This document shows, one piece after another, positions 17,274 through 26,279 of a stretch of 50,882 nt of DNA. Position numbers and translations under genes: made by a program. The stretch comes from Hungatella sp. UBA5385. GTDB lineage: Bacteria > Bacillota > Clostridia > Lachnospirales > Lachnospiraceae. The stretch is from NCBI GenBank assembly GCA_002409995.1, contig DHOR01000024.1:52719-103600 (forward strand), read 5' to 3'. Each line of letters begins with the position of its first letter. Positions within the stretch are counted from its first letter, which is position 1. The notes below the pieces were generated by a model. The model made no database searches. It was not told the origin of the DNA and saw only the letters and a program-made list of their open reading frames with translations.

Positions 17274-17281
17274 TCTATCAC

Positions 17282-20200
17282 TTATTTAAAATACTCAACA
17301 CCAGATTCAAAAATCTTCAAATCCTGTTCTCCATAAATGTTCATTGCAACTGCCTCACCACGACGCTCAGAATGAGCCATTTTACCAAGAATACGTCCAT
17401 CAGGGCTTGTAATACCTTCAATCGCCATGTAAGAACCATTTGGATTCCAGAACTCATCCATAGTAGGATTGCCATTATCATCTACATACTGGGTAGCAAC
17501 CTGACCATTGGCAAATAGTTTCGCAAGCCATTCTTCATTTGCCACAAAACGACCTTCACCATGAGAGGCTGGATTGCAGTAAACTCCGCCAAGCTCTGCT
17601 CCTGCAAGCCATGGGGATTTATTAGCAACCACTTTTGTATAGACCATCTTGGAAATATGGCGTCCAATGGTATTCATCGCCAGAGTCGGTGAATCCGGAC
17701 GCTGTTCTACAATCTTACCTTCCGGAACAAGACCAAGCTTAATCAGCGCCTGAAAACCATTACAGATGCCAAGCATCAATCCATCTCTTTCATTTAACAG
17801 CTTTTCAATTTCTGCCTTAATGACTTCATTGCGGAAAACAGTAGCAAAGAACTTAGCAGATCCTTCAGGTTCATCACCTGCAGAGAAACCGCCTGGGAAC
17901 ATAACGATCTGTGCCTTAGCAATCTCATTTCTATAAACCTCTACTGATTCCCTGATGTCCTCAGCACTTAAGTTCTTAAATACCTTTGTCACCACATTGG
18001 CGCCAGCTCGCTCAAATGCCATTGTACTGTCATATTCACAGTTAGTTCCCGGGAATACAGGAATGAACACATTAGGCTTAGCCACTTTATTCTTACAAAC
18101 ATAAATATCCTTTGTATCATAAAGCTTTTCTTCAACAGGAGTCTGCTTTACGCCAGATTTGGTAGGGAATACATCTTCCAGAGTCTCTGTCCATGCATTC
18201 AGCGCCTTATCCATGGCAATCACTACATCACCATATCTAAATACACCCTGAGCAGTCACTTTACCTACTGCAGTATAAGGAATTGTCAGCTCAGCAAGCT
18301 TCTCTTCCGGAACTTCACAGATAATATTGCCCCAGCCTGCTGCAAAGAAATCCTCAGGGCTGACACTGCTGTCAATTTCCACACCCATTTTATTACCAAA
18401 TGCCATTTTGCTGACAGCTTCAGCAATTCCATGGTTCTCCACTGCATAGGCAGAAATAATATTTCCTGCACAAATATCCTTAAACAGCTTCTCATAACCA
18501 TCTTTCATCTGCTCATAAACAGGCAGATCATATCCATCCTTATCAATGGTAAACAGCACAATTCTGCTGCCTGCCAGCTTAAACTCAGGTGTAATAATAT
18601 TTTTATGATCACCAATATTAACTGCAAAGGAAACCAGTGTAGGAGGCACATCAATTTCATTAAATGTACCTGACATACTGTCCTTACCTCCAATAGAAGG
18701 AAGTCCAAAACCAATCTGTGCATTATAAGCACCCAGTAAAGCTGCAAATGGCTGACTCCAACGTGTCGGATCTTCTGTCATCCTGCGGAAATACTCCTGG
18801 AATGTAAAACGAATCCTCTTATAATCACCACCTGCTGCCACAATCTTGGCAACAGAGGATACTACTGCATAAATAGCTCCATGATAAGGGCTCCAGCTGG
18901 ATAAGTAAGGATCAAATCCATAGCTCATCATGGTAACAGTATCAGTCTTCCCCTTCAGAACTGGTAACTTTGCCACCATAGACTGAGTTTCTGTCAGCTG
19001 ATATTTACCGCCATAAGGCATGAAAACACTGCCTGCCCCGATGGAACCATCAAACATTTCCACAAGACCCTTCTGGGAACATACATTTAAGTCAGAAAGT
19101 ACGTTGAGCCATGTTTCCTTCACATTGGTAACCTGTTTCTTATCAAAAGCATTTCCCTCTCTGCCAGGAACCTCCAGAACCACCTTAGCCTCCTGGTGAG
19201 CCCCGTTAGTATCCAGAAATGCACGGCTGATATCTACAATAACATTGCCTCTCCAGCTCATGACAAGACGTGGATCTTCTGTCACTACAGCAACAGAAAC
19301 TGCTTCCAGGTTTTCCTCTGCTGCATAACCTAAGAATAAGTCCACATCTTTAGGATCAATGACAACAGCCATTCTCTCCTGTGACTCGGAAATGGCGATT
19401 TCTGTACCATCAAGGCCTGCATATTTCTTAGGAACTTTATCTAAATCAATCTTCAGACCATCAGCTAATTCTCCAATGGCTACAGATACACCGCCAGCTC
19501 CAAAGTCATTACATTTTTTAATAATCTTACTAACCTCTGCTCTGCGGAATAATCTCTGAATCTTTCTCTCAGTAGGAGCATTTCCCTTCTGAACCTCTGC
19601 ACCGCAGGTTTCAATGGATTCCTCTGTATGTACCTTGGAAGAACCGGTTGCACCGCCGCATCCGTCACGTCCGGTCCGTCCACCCAGCAGAATAATAATA
19701 TCTCCAGGATCGGAAGTCTCACGAATTACATTTCTCCTTGGAGCAGCACCCATAACAGCGCCGATCTCCATTCTCTTAGCAACATAATTAGGATGGTAAA
19801 GCTCTTTTACATAACCGGTTGCAAGACCGATCTGATTGCCATAGGAGCTATATCCGCTTGCTGCTTCTGTTACAATCTTTCTCTGAGGAAGTTTTCCCTT
19901 TAATGTTTCACTAAGTGGCTTAGTAGGATCAGCAGCTCCGGTTACACGCATTGCCTGATATACATAGGTACGTCCAGACAGTGGATCACGAATTGCACCT
20001 CCAAGACAGGTAGCTGCGCCACCAAATGGCTCAATCTCAGTTGGGTGGTTATGAGTCTCATTTTTAAAGTTCACCAGCCACTCTTCTTCTACTCCATCAA
20101 CTTCAACAGGTACTACAATACTGCAGGCATTGATTTCATCAGATACCTCCAGATCTTCCAGCTTGCCTTCCATACGAAGCTTCTTCATTGCCATCAGAGC

Positions 20201-21049
20201 CAGATCCATAAGGCATACAAACTTACCGCTCTTGCCTTTTAAAACCACTTCACGGTCAGCCAGATACTGATGATAAGTCTCCTCAATCGGTTTTCTGTAA
20301 TCACCTTCCGTAAATGTTACATCCTTTAACTCTGTCTGGAAAGTAGTATGACGGCAGTGATCAGACCAGTAAGTATCCAGCACACGAATCTCTGTCATGG
20401 AAGGATCTCTGCGCTCCTCATTCTTAAAATAATTTTGTATATGAAGAAAATCCTTAAATGTCATTGCAAGATTTAAGGAACTATATAACTCATTTAAACC
20501 ATTTTCATCTAAATTCTGAAAGCCATCAAAAATAATTACATCCTCCGGTGTTTCAAACACAGTCACAAGTGTCTCCGGCTTCTTCTCATCAGCTTCTCTG
20601 GAATCCACAGGGTTAATGCAGAAGGATTTGATCTCTGCTGCCTGCTCCTCTGCCAAATCGCCTGTAATCACATAGGTTGTAGCTGTCTTAATAACAGGCT
20701 CCTCATCTTCCTTTAAAAGCTTCACACACTGCTCAGCAGAATCCGCTCTCTGGTCAAACTGTCCAGGAAGGTATTCTACAGAAAATACAAGGTCTCCCTC
20801 CCCGCTTGGGAAGTTTTCCTCATACACTTCATCCACCGGCGGCTCAGAAAAAATGGTGCCAAGAGCAGCCTTATATGTTGCTTCTGATAAATTCTCTATA
20901 TCATAACGGATCAGCACACGGACACTCATCTCTTCCTTAGCATCTGATGCAGCGCCGATACCCAGATAGCTTTTAATTTCCCCTCTTAGCTCACCGGCTC
21001 TTACTGCAAATTCCGGCTTCTTTTCCACGTAAACTCTTCTGACGTTCAT
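17282..21049 (-). CDS. purL: Phosphoribosylformylglycinamidine synthase, single-chain
   Basis: A 1255-residue enzyme that makes FGAM from FGAR, ATP and glutamine, the fourth step of de novo purine synthesis. It is the large fused form (synthetase plus glutaminase). Synthetase motifs include FKNETHNHPTEIEPFGGAAT and the glycine-rich LLGGRTGRDGCGGATGSS. The C-terminal glutaminase has PGGFSAGDE, the nucleophile Cys in GICNGFQAL and the His-Glu pair in NPASHGEGRF. AAGGAGG precedes the ATG. It stands alone, with no other pur genes in the window. Its 3' region carries the transposon at 16601-17273. No purine riboswitch was recognised upstream. Confidence 0.97.
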   Translation of the reverse strand: MNVRRVYVEKKPEFAVRAGELRGEIKSYLGIGAASDAKEEMSVRVLIRYDIENLSEATYKAALGTIFSEPPVDEVYEENFPSGEGDLVFSVEYLPGQFDQRADSAEQCVKLLKEDEEPVIKTATTYVITGDLAEEQAAEIKSFCINPVDSREADEKKPETLVTVFETPEDVIIFDGFQNLDENGLNELYSSLNLAMTFKDFLHIQNYFKNEERRDPSMTEIRVLDTYWSDHCRHTTFQTELKDVTFTEGDYRKPIEETYHQYLADREVVLKGKSGKFVCLMDLALMAMKKLRMEGKLEDLEVSDEINACSIVVPVEVDGVEEEWLVNFKNETHNHPTEIEPFGGAATCLGGAIRDPLSGRTYVYQAMRVTGAADPTKPLSETLKGKLPQRKIVTEAASGYSSYGNQIGLATGYVKELYHPNYVAKRMEIGAVMGAAPRRNVIRETSDPGDIIILLGGRTGRDGCGGATGSSKVHTEESIETCGAEVQKGNAPTERKIQRLFRRAEVSKIIKKCNDFGAGGVSVAIGELADGLKIDLDKVPKKYAGLDGTEIAISESQERMAVVIDPKDVDLFLGYAAEENLEAVSVAVVTEDPRLVMSWRGNVIVDISRAFLDTNGAHQEAKVVLEVPGREGNAFDKKQVTNVKETWLNVLSDLNVCSQKGLVEMFDGSIGAGSVFMPYGGKYQLTETQSMVAKLPVLKGKTDTVTMMSYGFDPYLSSWSPYHGAIYAVVSSVAKIVAAGGDYKRIRFTFQEYFRRMTEDPTRWSQPFAALLGAYNAQIGFGLPSIGGKDSMSGTFNEIDVPPTLVSFAVNIGDHKNIITPEFKLAGSRIVLFTIDKDGYDLPVYEQMKDGYEKLFKDICAGNIISAYAVENHGIAEAVSKMAFGNKMGVEIDSSVSPEDFFAAGWGNIICEVPEEKLAELTIPYTAVGKVTAQGVFRYGDVVIAMDKALNAWTETLEDVFPTKSGVKQTPVEEKLYDTKDIYVCKNKVAKPNVFIPVFPGTNCEYDSTMAFERAGANVVTKVFKNLSAEDIRESVEVYRNEIAKAQIVMFPGGFSAGDEPEGSAKFFATVFRNEVIKAEIEKLLNERDGLMLGICNGFQALIKLGLVPEGKIVEQRPDSPTLAMNTIGRHISKMVYTKVVANKSPWLAGAELGGVYCNPASHGEGRFVANEEWLAKLFANGQVATQYVDDNGNPTMDEFWNPNGSYMAIEGITSPDGRILGKMAHSERRGEAVAMNIYGEQDLKIFESGVEYFK

Positions 21050-21161
21050 AGTATCCTCCTTAAGAAGTATGTGTATTGCTATTTTTCCACTTTAACAATC
21101 ATACCATAAAGTTTCTCATTAGTGAAATTAATATATCTTATATCATTCATTAGCTCTGTTA

Positions 21162-21216
21162 ATTTAAATTTGGGGTTCGACCCTTTGCATCAAAGGGTCG
21201 AACCCCAAATTTAAAT
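21162..21216. repeat. Dispersed palindromic repeat, 26-bp arms with 3-base loop
   Basis: Arms 21162-21187 and 21191-21216 are perfect complements around the loop CAT. The core GGGGTTCGACCCTTT is shared with the other copies. The outer stem (ATTTAAATTT) differs from them, yet pairs perfectly. It lies in the divergent gap between purL and the acetyltransferase pseudogene. Confidence 0.95.
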
Positions 21217-21286
21217 GTTGATACATTCGTGACTATTGAAACAATTTATGATAAAATTAACTCAGATTAAAAAAGGTGGTGATTTT

Positions 21287-21337
21287 ATGAAAAGTCTTTA
21301 TTTACAATCATTAGTTCCTCGTTTAAAAGTATCTTAA
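21287..21337 (+). CDS. Possible 16-residue leader or remnant peptide
   Basis: A 16-codon frame starts with ATG after AAAAAGGTGGTG, a credible ribosome site, and ends TAA 12 bases before the next start. The residues are MKSLYLQSLVPRLKVS. It could be a leader peptide for the acetyltransferase, the 5' stub of a lost gene, or chance. Nothing in the sequence decides. Confidence 0.25.
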   Translation: MKSLYLQSLVPRLKVS

Positions 21338-21349
21338 TAAGGAGATTAC

Positions 21350-21858
21350 ATGAAAATCGAAACAGAACGCTAATTCTATTACCTCTCACAATTCCCCAGC
21401 TGGAGCTATGGACAACTGATATTCCCACTTTAGAAAATGAACTTCAATGTTCCTACAAAGGGGATTCCATGGAAGGATACTGGTTAGATATTGTAAAGAA
21501 TCAAATAGAAATTTGTAAAAAAGACTTAGAAAACATATTGTTCCGTACCTTTTGGTTTATCATACTAAAACATGAACGAACGATTATCGGTACTATAGAT
21601 TTTAAAAATCTTCCCAATGAGTCAGGGGAAGCTGAAATAGGCTACGGCTTAAGTCCAGACTATGGTAAAAAAGGATATATGACAGAAGCAGTCAACGGAT
21701 TTAAGGAATGGGCATTTCAACAACCCACAGTTCAATCTTTATTGGCTGAAACTGAGAAGGATAATCTTGCTTCTCAAAGTGTTCTTAAACGCTGCAATTT
21801 TCAATTAACCCACTGCAATGAAACCTTATGGTGGAGGGTGAAAAAACAGAATAGATAA
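21350..21858 (+). pseudogene. GNAT acetyltransferase disrupted by a one-base deletion
   Basis: AAGGAG and ATG 21350 open a typical GNAT N-terminus (MKIETER) that meets TAA at 21371. Restoring one C near 21370 would continue the reading as LILLPLTIPQLELW and join the long frame seen from 21469. The full protein would be about 169 residues. The downstream part keeps GNAT features (EIGYGLSPDYGKKGYMTEA, and LAETEKDNLASQSVLKRCNF). A shortened protein could in principle start at ATG 21469 but would lack the first strands. A sequencing error is an alternative explanation. Confidence 0.75.
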
Positions 21859-21864
21859 CAATAG

Positions 21865-21900
21865 GGAAGGTGCTGTCTAATACATCAGGCTGCACCTTCC
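21865..21900. terminator. Bidirectional terminator between the GNAT pseudogene and pfp
   Basis: GGAAGGTGC (21865-21873) pairs perfectly with GCACCTTCC (21892-21900). TTATTA follows on the plus strand. Both flanking genes converge on it. Confidence 0.8.
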
Positions 21901-21939
21901 TTATTACAAAATCATTATTCTAAAATCACTAATCTAAAC

Positions 21940-23193
21940 TTACTTTAATCTCTTCTCCACATTATCATAATACAAATGCCGTGGCAGCCCATCAGCCATA
22001 ATCGGTGTCAGTTCAGCCTGGATCAGTGGACGGATATAATTCAGAAATTCCTCTGTCACATAATCTCCACTTTCATTGATCCACTCTCTCGGCACCTTTT
22101 TCTCTATATTTGCCACTTTATGAACATCGTAAATATCGGTTACACAGATATATGGATCATCGGAAACACGCTTCAAAATGATCATTTTTCCTGTCTCACC
22201 CTCAAATGCTGCTTTCACTGCTGCGCCTCCAACCTGAAACGCCTCTGTAATATCAACTCTGGATACCATATGAGAAGCACACCGCTGCATAGAGTTAAAC
22301 TCAATGGCACGAGTTTTACAACCAACCTCTTTGGATATCTTACCAGCCAGAAAACTGGCAGTTCCGGTCAGCTGACGATGGCCAAATGCATCTACATAAT
22401 CTATATTATCAGTCAGCTCACAGACATATCTGCCATCTGCTATTTTCACACCTTCGGAAACAGCCACTACCACAGATTTTTTCCTTTTATGAATTTCAGC
22501 TATTTTTTTCATAAATTCATCAATATCAAATGTTATCTCTGGAAGGAAAATCATATCCGGACCTTCACAGTCCTCGTCTCTGGCAAGAGCTGCTGCTCCT
22601 GTGAGCCAGCCTGCGTTTCTTCCCATGATTTCCAACAGGGTAACATTCTGCTGATCGTATACAAGACCGTCGCGAATTACCTCTTTTGTAACGGAACCGA
22701 TGTATTTTGCCGCACTTCCGTAGCCTGGAGTGTGGTCTGTTGCTGCTAAATCGTTGTCTATTGTCTTTGGTACTCCCATAAAACGGATTTTACTTCCATT
22801 TAAAATGGAATAATCAGAAAGCTTCTTAATGGTATCCATGGAGTCATTTCCTCCGATATAGAAGAAAAACTCTATCTCCAGCTTATCTAAAATGGTGAAA
22901 ATCTTCTCGTATATCTCCTGATTGTCATGAATCTCCGGCAGTTTGTAACGACAGGAGCCCAAATAGGAAGACGGGGTCCTCTTTAACAGTTCAATATCAA
23001 GATTACTTTTGATATGGTCGGATAAATCCACATATCGCTCCTCCAAAAGCCCCTGAATTCCATGGAGCATGCCGTATATCTTTTGTGCACCCCGGTCCTT
23101 TGCCGTTTTATAAACGCCTACCAAACTGGAATTAATAACTGCTGTGGGCCCGCCTGACTGCCCTACGATCACATTGCCTCTGACTTCTTTCAT
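21940..23193 (-). CDS. pfp: Pyrophosphate-type 6-phosphofructokinase
   Basis: About 417 residues. It phosphorylates fructose 6-phosphate in glycolysis. The start at 23193 is preferred: GGGAGG precedes it, and the N-terminus MKEVRGNVIVGQSGGPTAV then matches the family. Two residues mark pyrophosphate use instead of ATP: Asp in GGNDSMDTI (Gly in the ATP type) and Lys in GVPKTIDNDL. MGRNAGWL and SSYLGSCR are further substrate motifs. PPi activity is inferred from these residues only. A perfect 16-bp palindrome lies upstream. Confidence 0.9.
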   Translation of the reverse strand: MKEVRGNVIVGQSGGPTAVINSSLVGVYKTAKDRGAQKIYGMLHGIQGLLEERYVDLSDHIKSNLDIELLKRTPSSYLGSCRYKLPEIHDNQEIYEKIFTILDKLEIEFFFYIGGNDSMDTIKKLSDYSILNGSKIRFMGVPKTIDNDLAATDHTPGYGSAAKYIGSVTKEVIRDGLVYDQQNVTLLEIMGRNAGWLTGAAALARDEDCEGPDMIFLPEITFDIDEFMKKIAEIHKRKKSVVVAVSEGVKIADGRYVCELTDNIDYVDAFGHRQLTGTASFLAGKISKEVGCKTRAIEFNSMQRCASHMVSRVDITEAFQVGGAAVKAAFEGETGKMIILKRVSDDPYICVTDIYDVHKVANIEKKVPREWINESGDYVTEEFLNYIRPLIQAELTPIMADGLPRHLYYDNVEKRLK

Positions 23194-23219
23194 TACTTGA
23201 GATTCCTCCCTATTCATTT

Positions 23220-23235
23220 TTGTAAGTACTTACAA
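23220..23235 (-). promoter_or_regulatory. Perfect 16-bp palindrome in the pfp leader
   Basis: TTGTAAGTACTTACAA is its own reverse complement. It lies 27 bases upstream of the pfp start and about 20 bases downstream of a minus-strand TATAAT (23260-23255). That position suits a repressor roadblock. The regulator is unknown. The long reading frame start at 23217 would put a ribosome site inside it, another reason to prefer 23193. Confidence 0.5.
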
Positions 23236-23303
23236 TGACCAACAAACCTATGATATTATAGAAAAGAAGGAAATGCAATGGTAGATAATTATTTCACAAA
23301 TTT

Positions 23304-24224
23304 TCATTGTTTTACATTGGGAACAATACTAATTCGATCAATGATTTCAAAAAATGGTTTCTTTTTAACTTCGTCTTCATGAACACAATACCATTCATAG
23401 GATTCCTGCAGTCCCTCATATAGAGATTTAGTTTCAGGCAGCAAAGCCTGTTGTTTCTTCACATCAAGTTCATAAGTATAATCATAAAAACAAAAATAAC
23501 TTCTTTGCTCATACTTCTCATCAACAGGGATTGTAGAAAACTCCTCTCCTACAACATCATAACACAGCCTCGCCCAGTCTTTAATTGTAACCATTTCCGG
23601 ATTTCCCACATTGAAAATGTGATCCTCTGGCTGTTTCTCCAGTAAAACCTCCAAAAACCTGCATAGATCTTCCACATGAAAAAATTGCAGTTTCATCTCT
23701 CCATCACCGGGCAAGTAAAATGGACGTTTTTCTAAAGCACAGTCAAAGACAAACGGCTCTCTGTAAACATTCTGCATCGGTCCATATAAATAAGGAGGAC
23801 GAATCACATAGGCATGTGGTACCTTCTCCAGCAAATACTGTTCTGCTTCTATTTTATCCATTCCATACTGCTGCCATACAGAATTAAATCCTACAGGCTG
23901 TTCTTCTTTAAACGGTTGTTTCAAAGTCTCCGGATATACGGCACTGGAGCTGATAAACAGATACTCAGAAAAGCTCCCCAGCGCTTCTAACAAATCACGA
24001 ATATCCTCTCTTGTATATGCGGTGATATCCAAAACAGCATCAAATTCATAATGCTTCAATTTATCTCCAAGCTGATGTCTGTCGCCTTCAATCAGAGTCA
24101 CTCCCTCGGACTGATAGCTGTTATTTCTATTTAAAACATAGACGTCATCACCCTTTTTCACAAAATACTCTGCTGCATAACGACTGACAAATGTGGTTCC
24201 TCCAGTGATTAATATCTTTCTCAT
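23304..24224 (-). CDS. NAD-dependent epimerase/dehydratase family protein
   Basis: A 306-residue extended short-chain dehydrogenase. The nucleotide site GGTTFVSRY near residue 8 stands for the usual GxxGxxG and is degenerate at its last glycine. The catalytic pattern is SSSAVYP followed by YGMDK (Tyr and Lys). RPPYLYGP and the late NVGNPE match sugar-nucleotide or RNA-binding CSP41-like members. The upstream gene for an NTF2-like protein ends one base before its start, so the two are one operon. Actual substrate is unknown. Confidence 0.82.
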   Translation of the reverse strand: MRKILITGGTTFVSRYAAEYFVKKGDDVYVLNRNNSYQSEGVTLIEGDRHQLGDKLKHYEFDAVLDITAYTREDIRDLLEALGSFSEYLFISSSAVYPETLKQPFKEEQPVGFNSVWQQYGMDKIEAEQYLLEKVPHAYVIRPPYLYGPMQNVYREPFVFDCALEKRPFYLPGDGEMKLQFFHVEDLCRFLEVLLEKQPEDHIFNVGNPEMVTIKDWARLCYDVVGEEFSTIPVDEKYEQRSYFCFYDYTYELDVKKQQALLPETKSLYEGLQESYEWYCVHEDEVKKKPFFEIIDRISIVPNVKQ

Positions 24225-24225
24225 C

Positions 24226-24621
24226 TTAATTGATTCTTCCTCCGATTTTCAAATCACGTCTCCACTGAGGTGCAGGACCATCATCTCCCCAGTACTCATC
24301 AAGCTCCACAATCTTACCATTATTAAATCTAAAGAAAGAAACTACATGAAATGCTGCTGTTTTATCTTCTATCCATACTGCCGTCGCTGTTATTATAAGA
24401 TTATTTATCTCTTCTATTCTCTCCACTTCTCCCTGCCATTTTCCAGGATATTCACAGTTGGCGCGGATAAAATCAGATACAGTAAACTGCTCATTGGTAT
24501 TATGCCATCTGATTACTGCTGCTTTATCAAAATAATCCACCATTTTCTCCTGCTGCTGGGCCAGTGTGACTGTCCAGAAGTTTTTTATAAATTGACTGTT
24601 ACTGTTATTATTCTCTGTCAT
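24226..24621 (-). CDS. SnoaL/NTF2-like small protein
   Basis: A 131-residue protein with the cone-shaped NTF2 fold signature: an N-terminal helical region (FIKNFWTVTLAQQQEKMVDYF), then RWHNTNEQFTVSDFI, and late strands FHVVSFFRFNNGKIVELDEYW. This matches nuclear-transport-factor-2-like proteins that are enzymes or ligand binders. The residues GKIVELDEYWGDD are strongly family-like. It is co-transcribed with the epimerase one base downstream. Its role is unknown. Confidence 0.75.
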   Translation of the reverse strand: MTENNNSNSQFIKNFWTVTLAQQQEKMVDYFDKAAVIRWHNTNEQFTVSDFIRANCEYPGKWQGEVERIEEINNLIITATAVWIEDKTAAFHVVSFFRFNNGKIVELDEYWGDDGPAPQWRRDLKIGGRIN

Positions 24622-24692
24622 TGGATTTTCTCCGATCTTTTGTTAGAATTATTGATGTTTTTTATATTGTTCCTATTGTTTTAACATTTACT

Positions 24693-24732
24693 TAAGGGGT
24701 TCGACCCTTTTTGAAAAGGGTCGAACCCCTTA
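24693..24732. repeat. Dispersed palindromic repeat, 19-bp arms with 2-base loop
   Basis: TAAGGGGTTCGACCCTTTT (24693-24711) pairs perfectly with 24714-24732. Beyond that the arms still pair partly (TTTAC on the left against GTTAAA on the right) with one shift. As at 2977-3030, it ends one base before the stop codon of a minus-strand gene. Confidence 0.93.
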
Positions 24733-24733
24733 G

Positions 24734-25345
24734 TTAAAAAATCAGATGTCCAACATCATTCATCTCCACCAGGGAAAATTCTCCTGTAACAGGCTCATAC
24801 TCCAAAGTGGTAATACTTGCATTCCCTACAATAATCTCCGTTTCCTCAGACTGCCCCTTCAGCATATAAGCAATCAAATGAGCAATAGTAGCCCCATGGG
24901 AAACAATTGCCACATCTTCCTTTCCTTCAGTCATCTGAAGAATCTCCTTCAACGCCTCTGCACACCGTTTCACAACAGCTAGCTGTGTCTCGCCTCCGGG
25001 AGGAGCCACCTCTACAGGATTTAGATTCCACTGCTGATATTCTACAGGGTAGCTTGCCTTAATCTGATCCCAGGTCATACCTTCCCATTTGCCAAATTCC
25101 ACCTCAATCAAATCTGGCATCAGATAGATATCCACTTTTTGTCTCTCGCCAATGAGCTTCGCTGTTTCCGCAGCTCGGGAAAGAGTGCTGGAAAAAATCT
25201 TTTTCACAGGGTGGGAGTCCATTCCTTTTGCTAATAGCTCTGCTTGTTTTCTGCCTGTATTATTAAGAGGAATATCATGGCTTCCCTGAATCTTGCCCTG
25301 TATATTCCAGTCAGTTTGTCCGTGTCTTATTAAGTATATTCTCAT
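24734..25345 (-). CDS. Histidine phosphatase family protein (phosphoglycerate mutase-like)
   Basis: A 203-residue enzyme with the phospho-acceptor LIRHGQTDWN at the start, FSSTLSRAAETA (second Arg), the acid EFGKWEGM and the second His in VSHGATIAHLI. These are the four key parts of the family. Relatives include alpha-ribazole phosphatase (CobC), GpmB-like phosphatases and sugar phosphatases. No cobalamin genes are nearby, so CobC is not favoured. A palindromic repeat abuts its stop codon. Confidence 0.88.
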   Translation of the reverse strand: MRIYLIRHGQTDWNIQGKIQGSHDIPLNNTGRKQAELLAKGMDSHPVKKIFSSTLSRAAETAKLIGERQKVDIYLMPDLIEVEFGKWEGMTWDQIKASYPVEYQQWNLNPVEVAPPGGETQLAVVKRCAEALKEILQMTEGKEDVAIVSHGATIAHLIAYMLKGQSEETEIIVGNASITTLEYEPVTGEFSLVEMNDVGHLIF

Positions 25346-25436
25346 GTCTTATCCTCAATCCTCAGCCCTATACTCTTTGGTCCTTTACTTCTCACCCCTG
25401 CAGCCTTCAGTATTTCTCAGTCCATAGTATGCCCTA

Positions 25437-26054
25437 TCAGTCCTCATCTTCTCCGTCAAAAGAATCCATGGTACCCATTTCATCTGTTATTTTAATGCCT
25501 TCCATTTCTGATAAGTCCTCTAAATCCATATTCTCTGCATTCATGCTCATCGCTTCAATTGCCATTTTCATGATTTCTCTAATCTCATCCACTGACATCT
25601 TCATCATTTCAGCCAGTTCCTCAATGGTTGCCTCTCTCCCCAGCTTCTTGGCAAGAGCCTGGGAAACAGTCTGGAGCACATTGACTCTGGCTGTCAGCTC
25701 TTCTTCATTTAAACCGGCAGCTGCCTCTTCTTCCACAGCAGCTTCAAGAGCAAGATGGATTCTATTGACTGCAAATCCTTCAAAATCCTGTCCCTCCCAC
25801 TCAGTGTCACAGGCTTCCACGGCCATGACCAGTGCCATATTAGCCTCCTGAACCAGATCTGTTAAGAGTACGCCTTTTCCATCATATTCCTTAGCACAGG
25901 CAAGCGCCAGTTCCAGACAGCCTTCTTCCAGCCGTCTCTTTGCCCCTACACTGCCAGCTGCAGCCTCTACTGCCAGCTGCTCCTGTTCTTCCTTTGTGCA
26001 GGGAATAATTGCCTTTAATTCTTCTAAATACATCTGGTAAAAGTCATCATGCAT
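25437..26054 (-). CDS. Acidic sigma-70-like protein lacking region 4
   Basis: A 205-residue protein. Residues about 35-100 follow sigma region 2 (AKRRLEEGCLELALACAKEY, LTDLVQEANMALVMAVE). Residues 125-165 follow region 3 (LAKKLGREATIEELAEMM). The segment that melts and reads the -10 element, normally basic and aromatic, is replaced by FAVNRIHLALEAAVEEE. There is no region 4, and the C-terminus is strongly acidic (MDSFDGEDED). It therefore probably cannot recruit polymerase in the usual way. It may be a decoy or adapter. AGGAGAG lies upstream of the ATG. Confidence 0.7.
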   Translation of the reverse strand: MHDDFYQMYLEELKAIIPCTKEEQEQLAVEAAAGSVGAKRRLEEGCLELALACAKEYDGKGVLLTDLVQEANMALVMAVEACDTEWEGQDFEGFAVNRIHLALEAAVEEEAAAGLNEEELTARVNVLQTVSQALAKKLGREATIEELAEMMKMSVDEIREIMKMAIEAMSMNAENMDLEDLSEMEGIKITDEMGTMDSFDGEDED

Positions 26055-26197
26055 AACCTTAGCTCTCCTTCTATCTTTTATTACTTCTGATAATGAATCA
26101 TTTTTAATTCATTCATGGTGTTCCATTTACTTATAAACTGTTATAGCTTAATTTTTGTTCTGTTTATTACTGTTTTCGCTGCATAAATATAACTCAC

Positions 26198-26237
26198 ACA
26201 AATCAATTTGTCAATCAAGCCTTTACAAATCAATTGT
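26198..26237. promoter_or_regulatory. Repeated dyad upstream of the LysR gene
   Basis: ACAAATCAATTTGT (26198-26211) is an inverted repeat (ACAAAT/ATTTGT). A near copy, ACAAATCAATTGT (26225-26237), lies 27 bp further. They sit between the divergent sigma-like and LysR genes. LysR proteins commonly bind such paired dyads, so autoregulation and control of the divergent gene are plausible. Confidence 0.5.
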
Positions 26238-26279
26238 AATTGTGATAAGATATCCTTATATTTATAAGGAGGACTAATA

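Noticed and set aside
17282..21349. Purine riboswitch upstream of purL
   Set aside because: I could not find the three-way junction pattern or its conserved loops between purL and the acetyltransferase pseudogene.
21976..22749. 257-codon plus-strand frame opposite the phosphofructokinase gene
   Set aside because: It is antisense to conserved enzyme motifs, and its composition (His, Cys, Phe rich) is typical of shadow frames.
24734..25345. Histidine phosphatase as the cobalamin enzyme CobC
   Set aside because: No cobalamin genes are present, and the motifs fit the whole family equally well.
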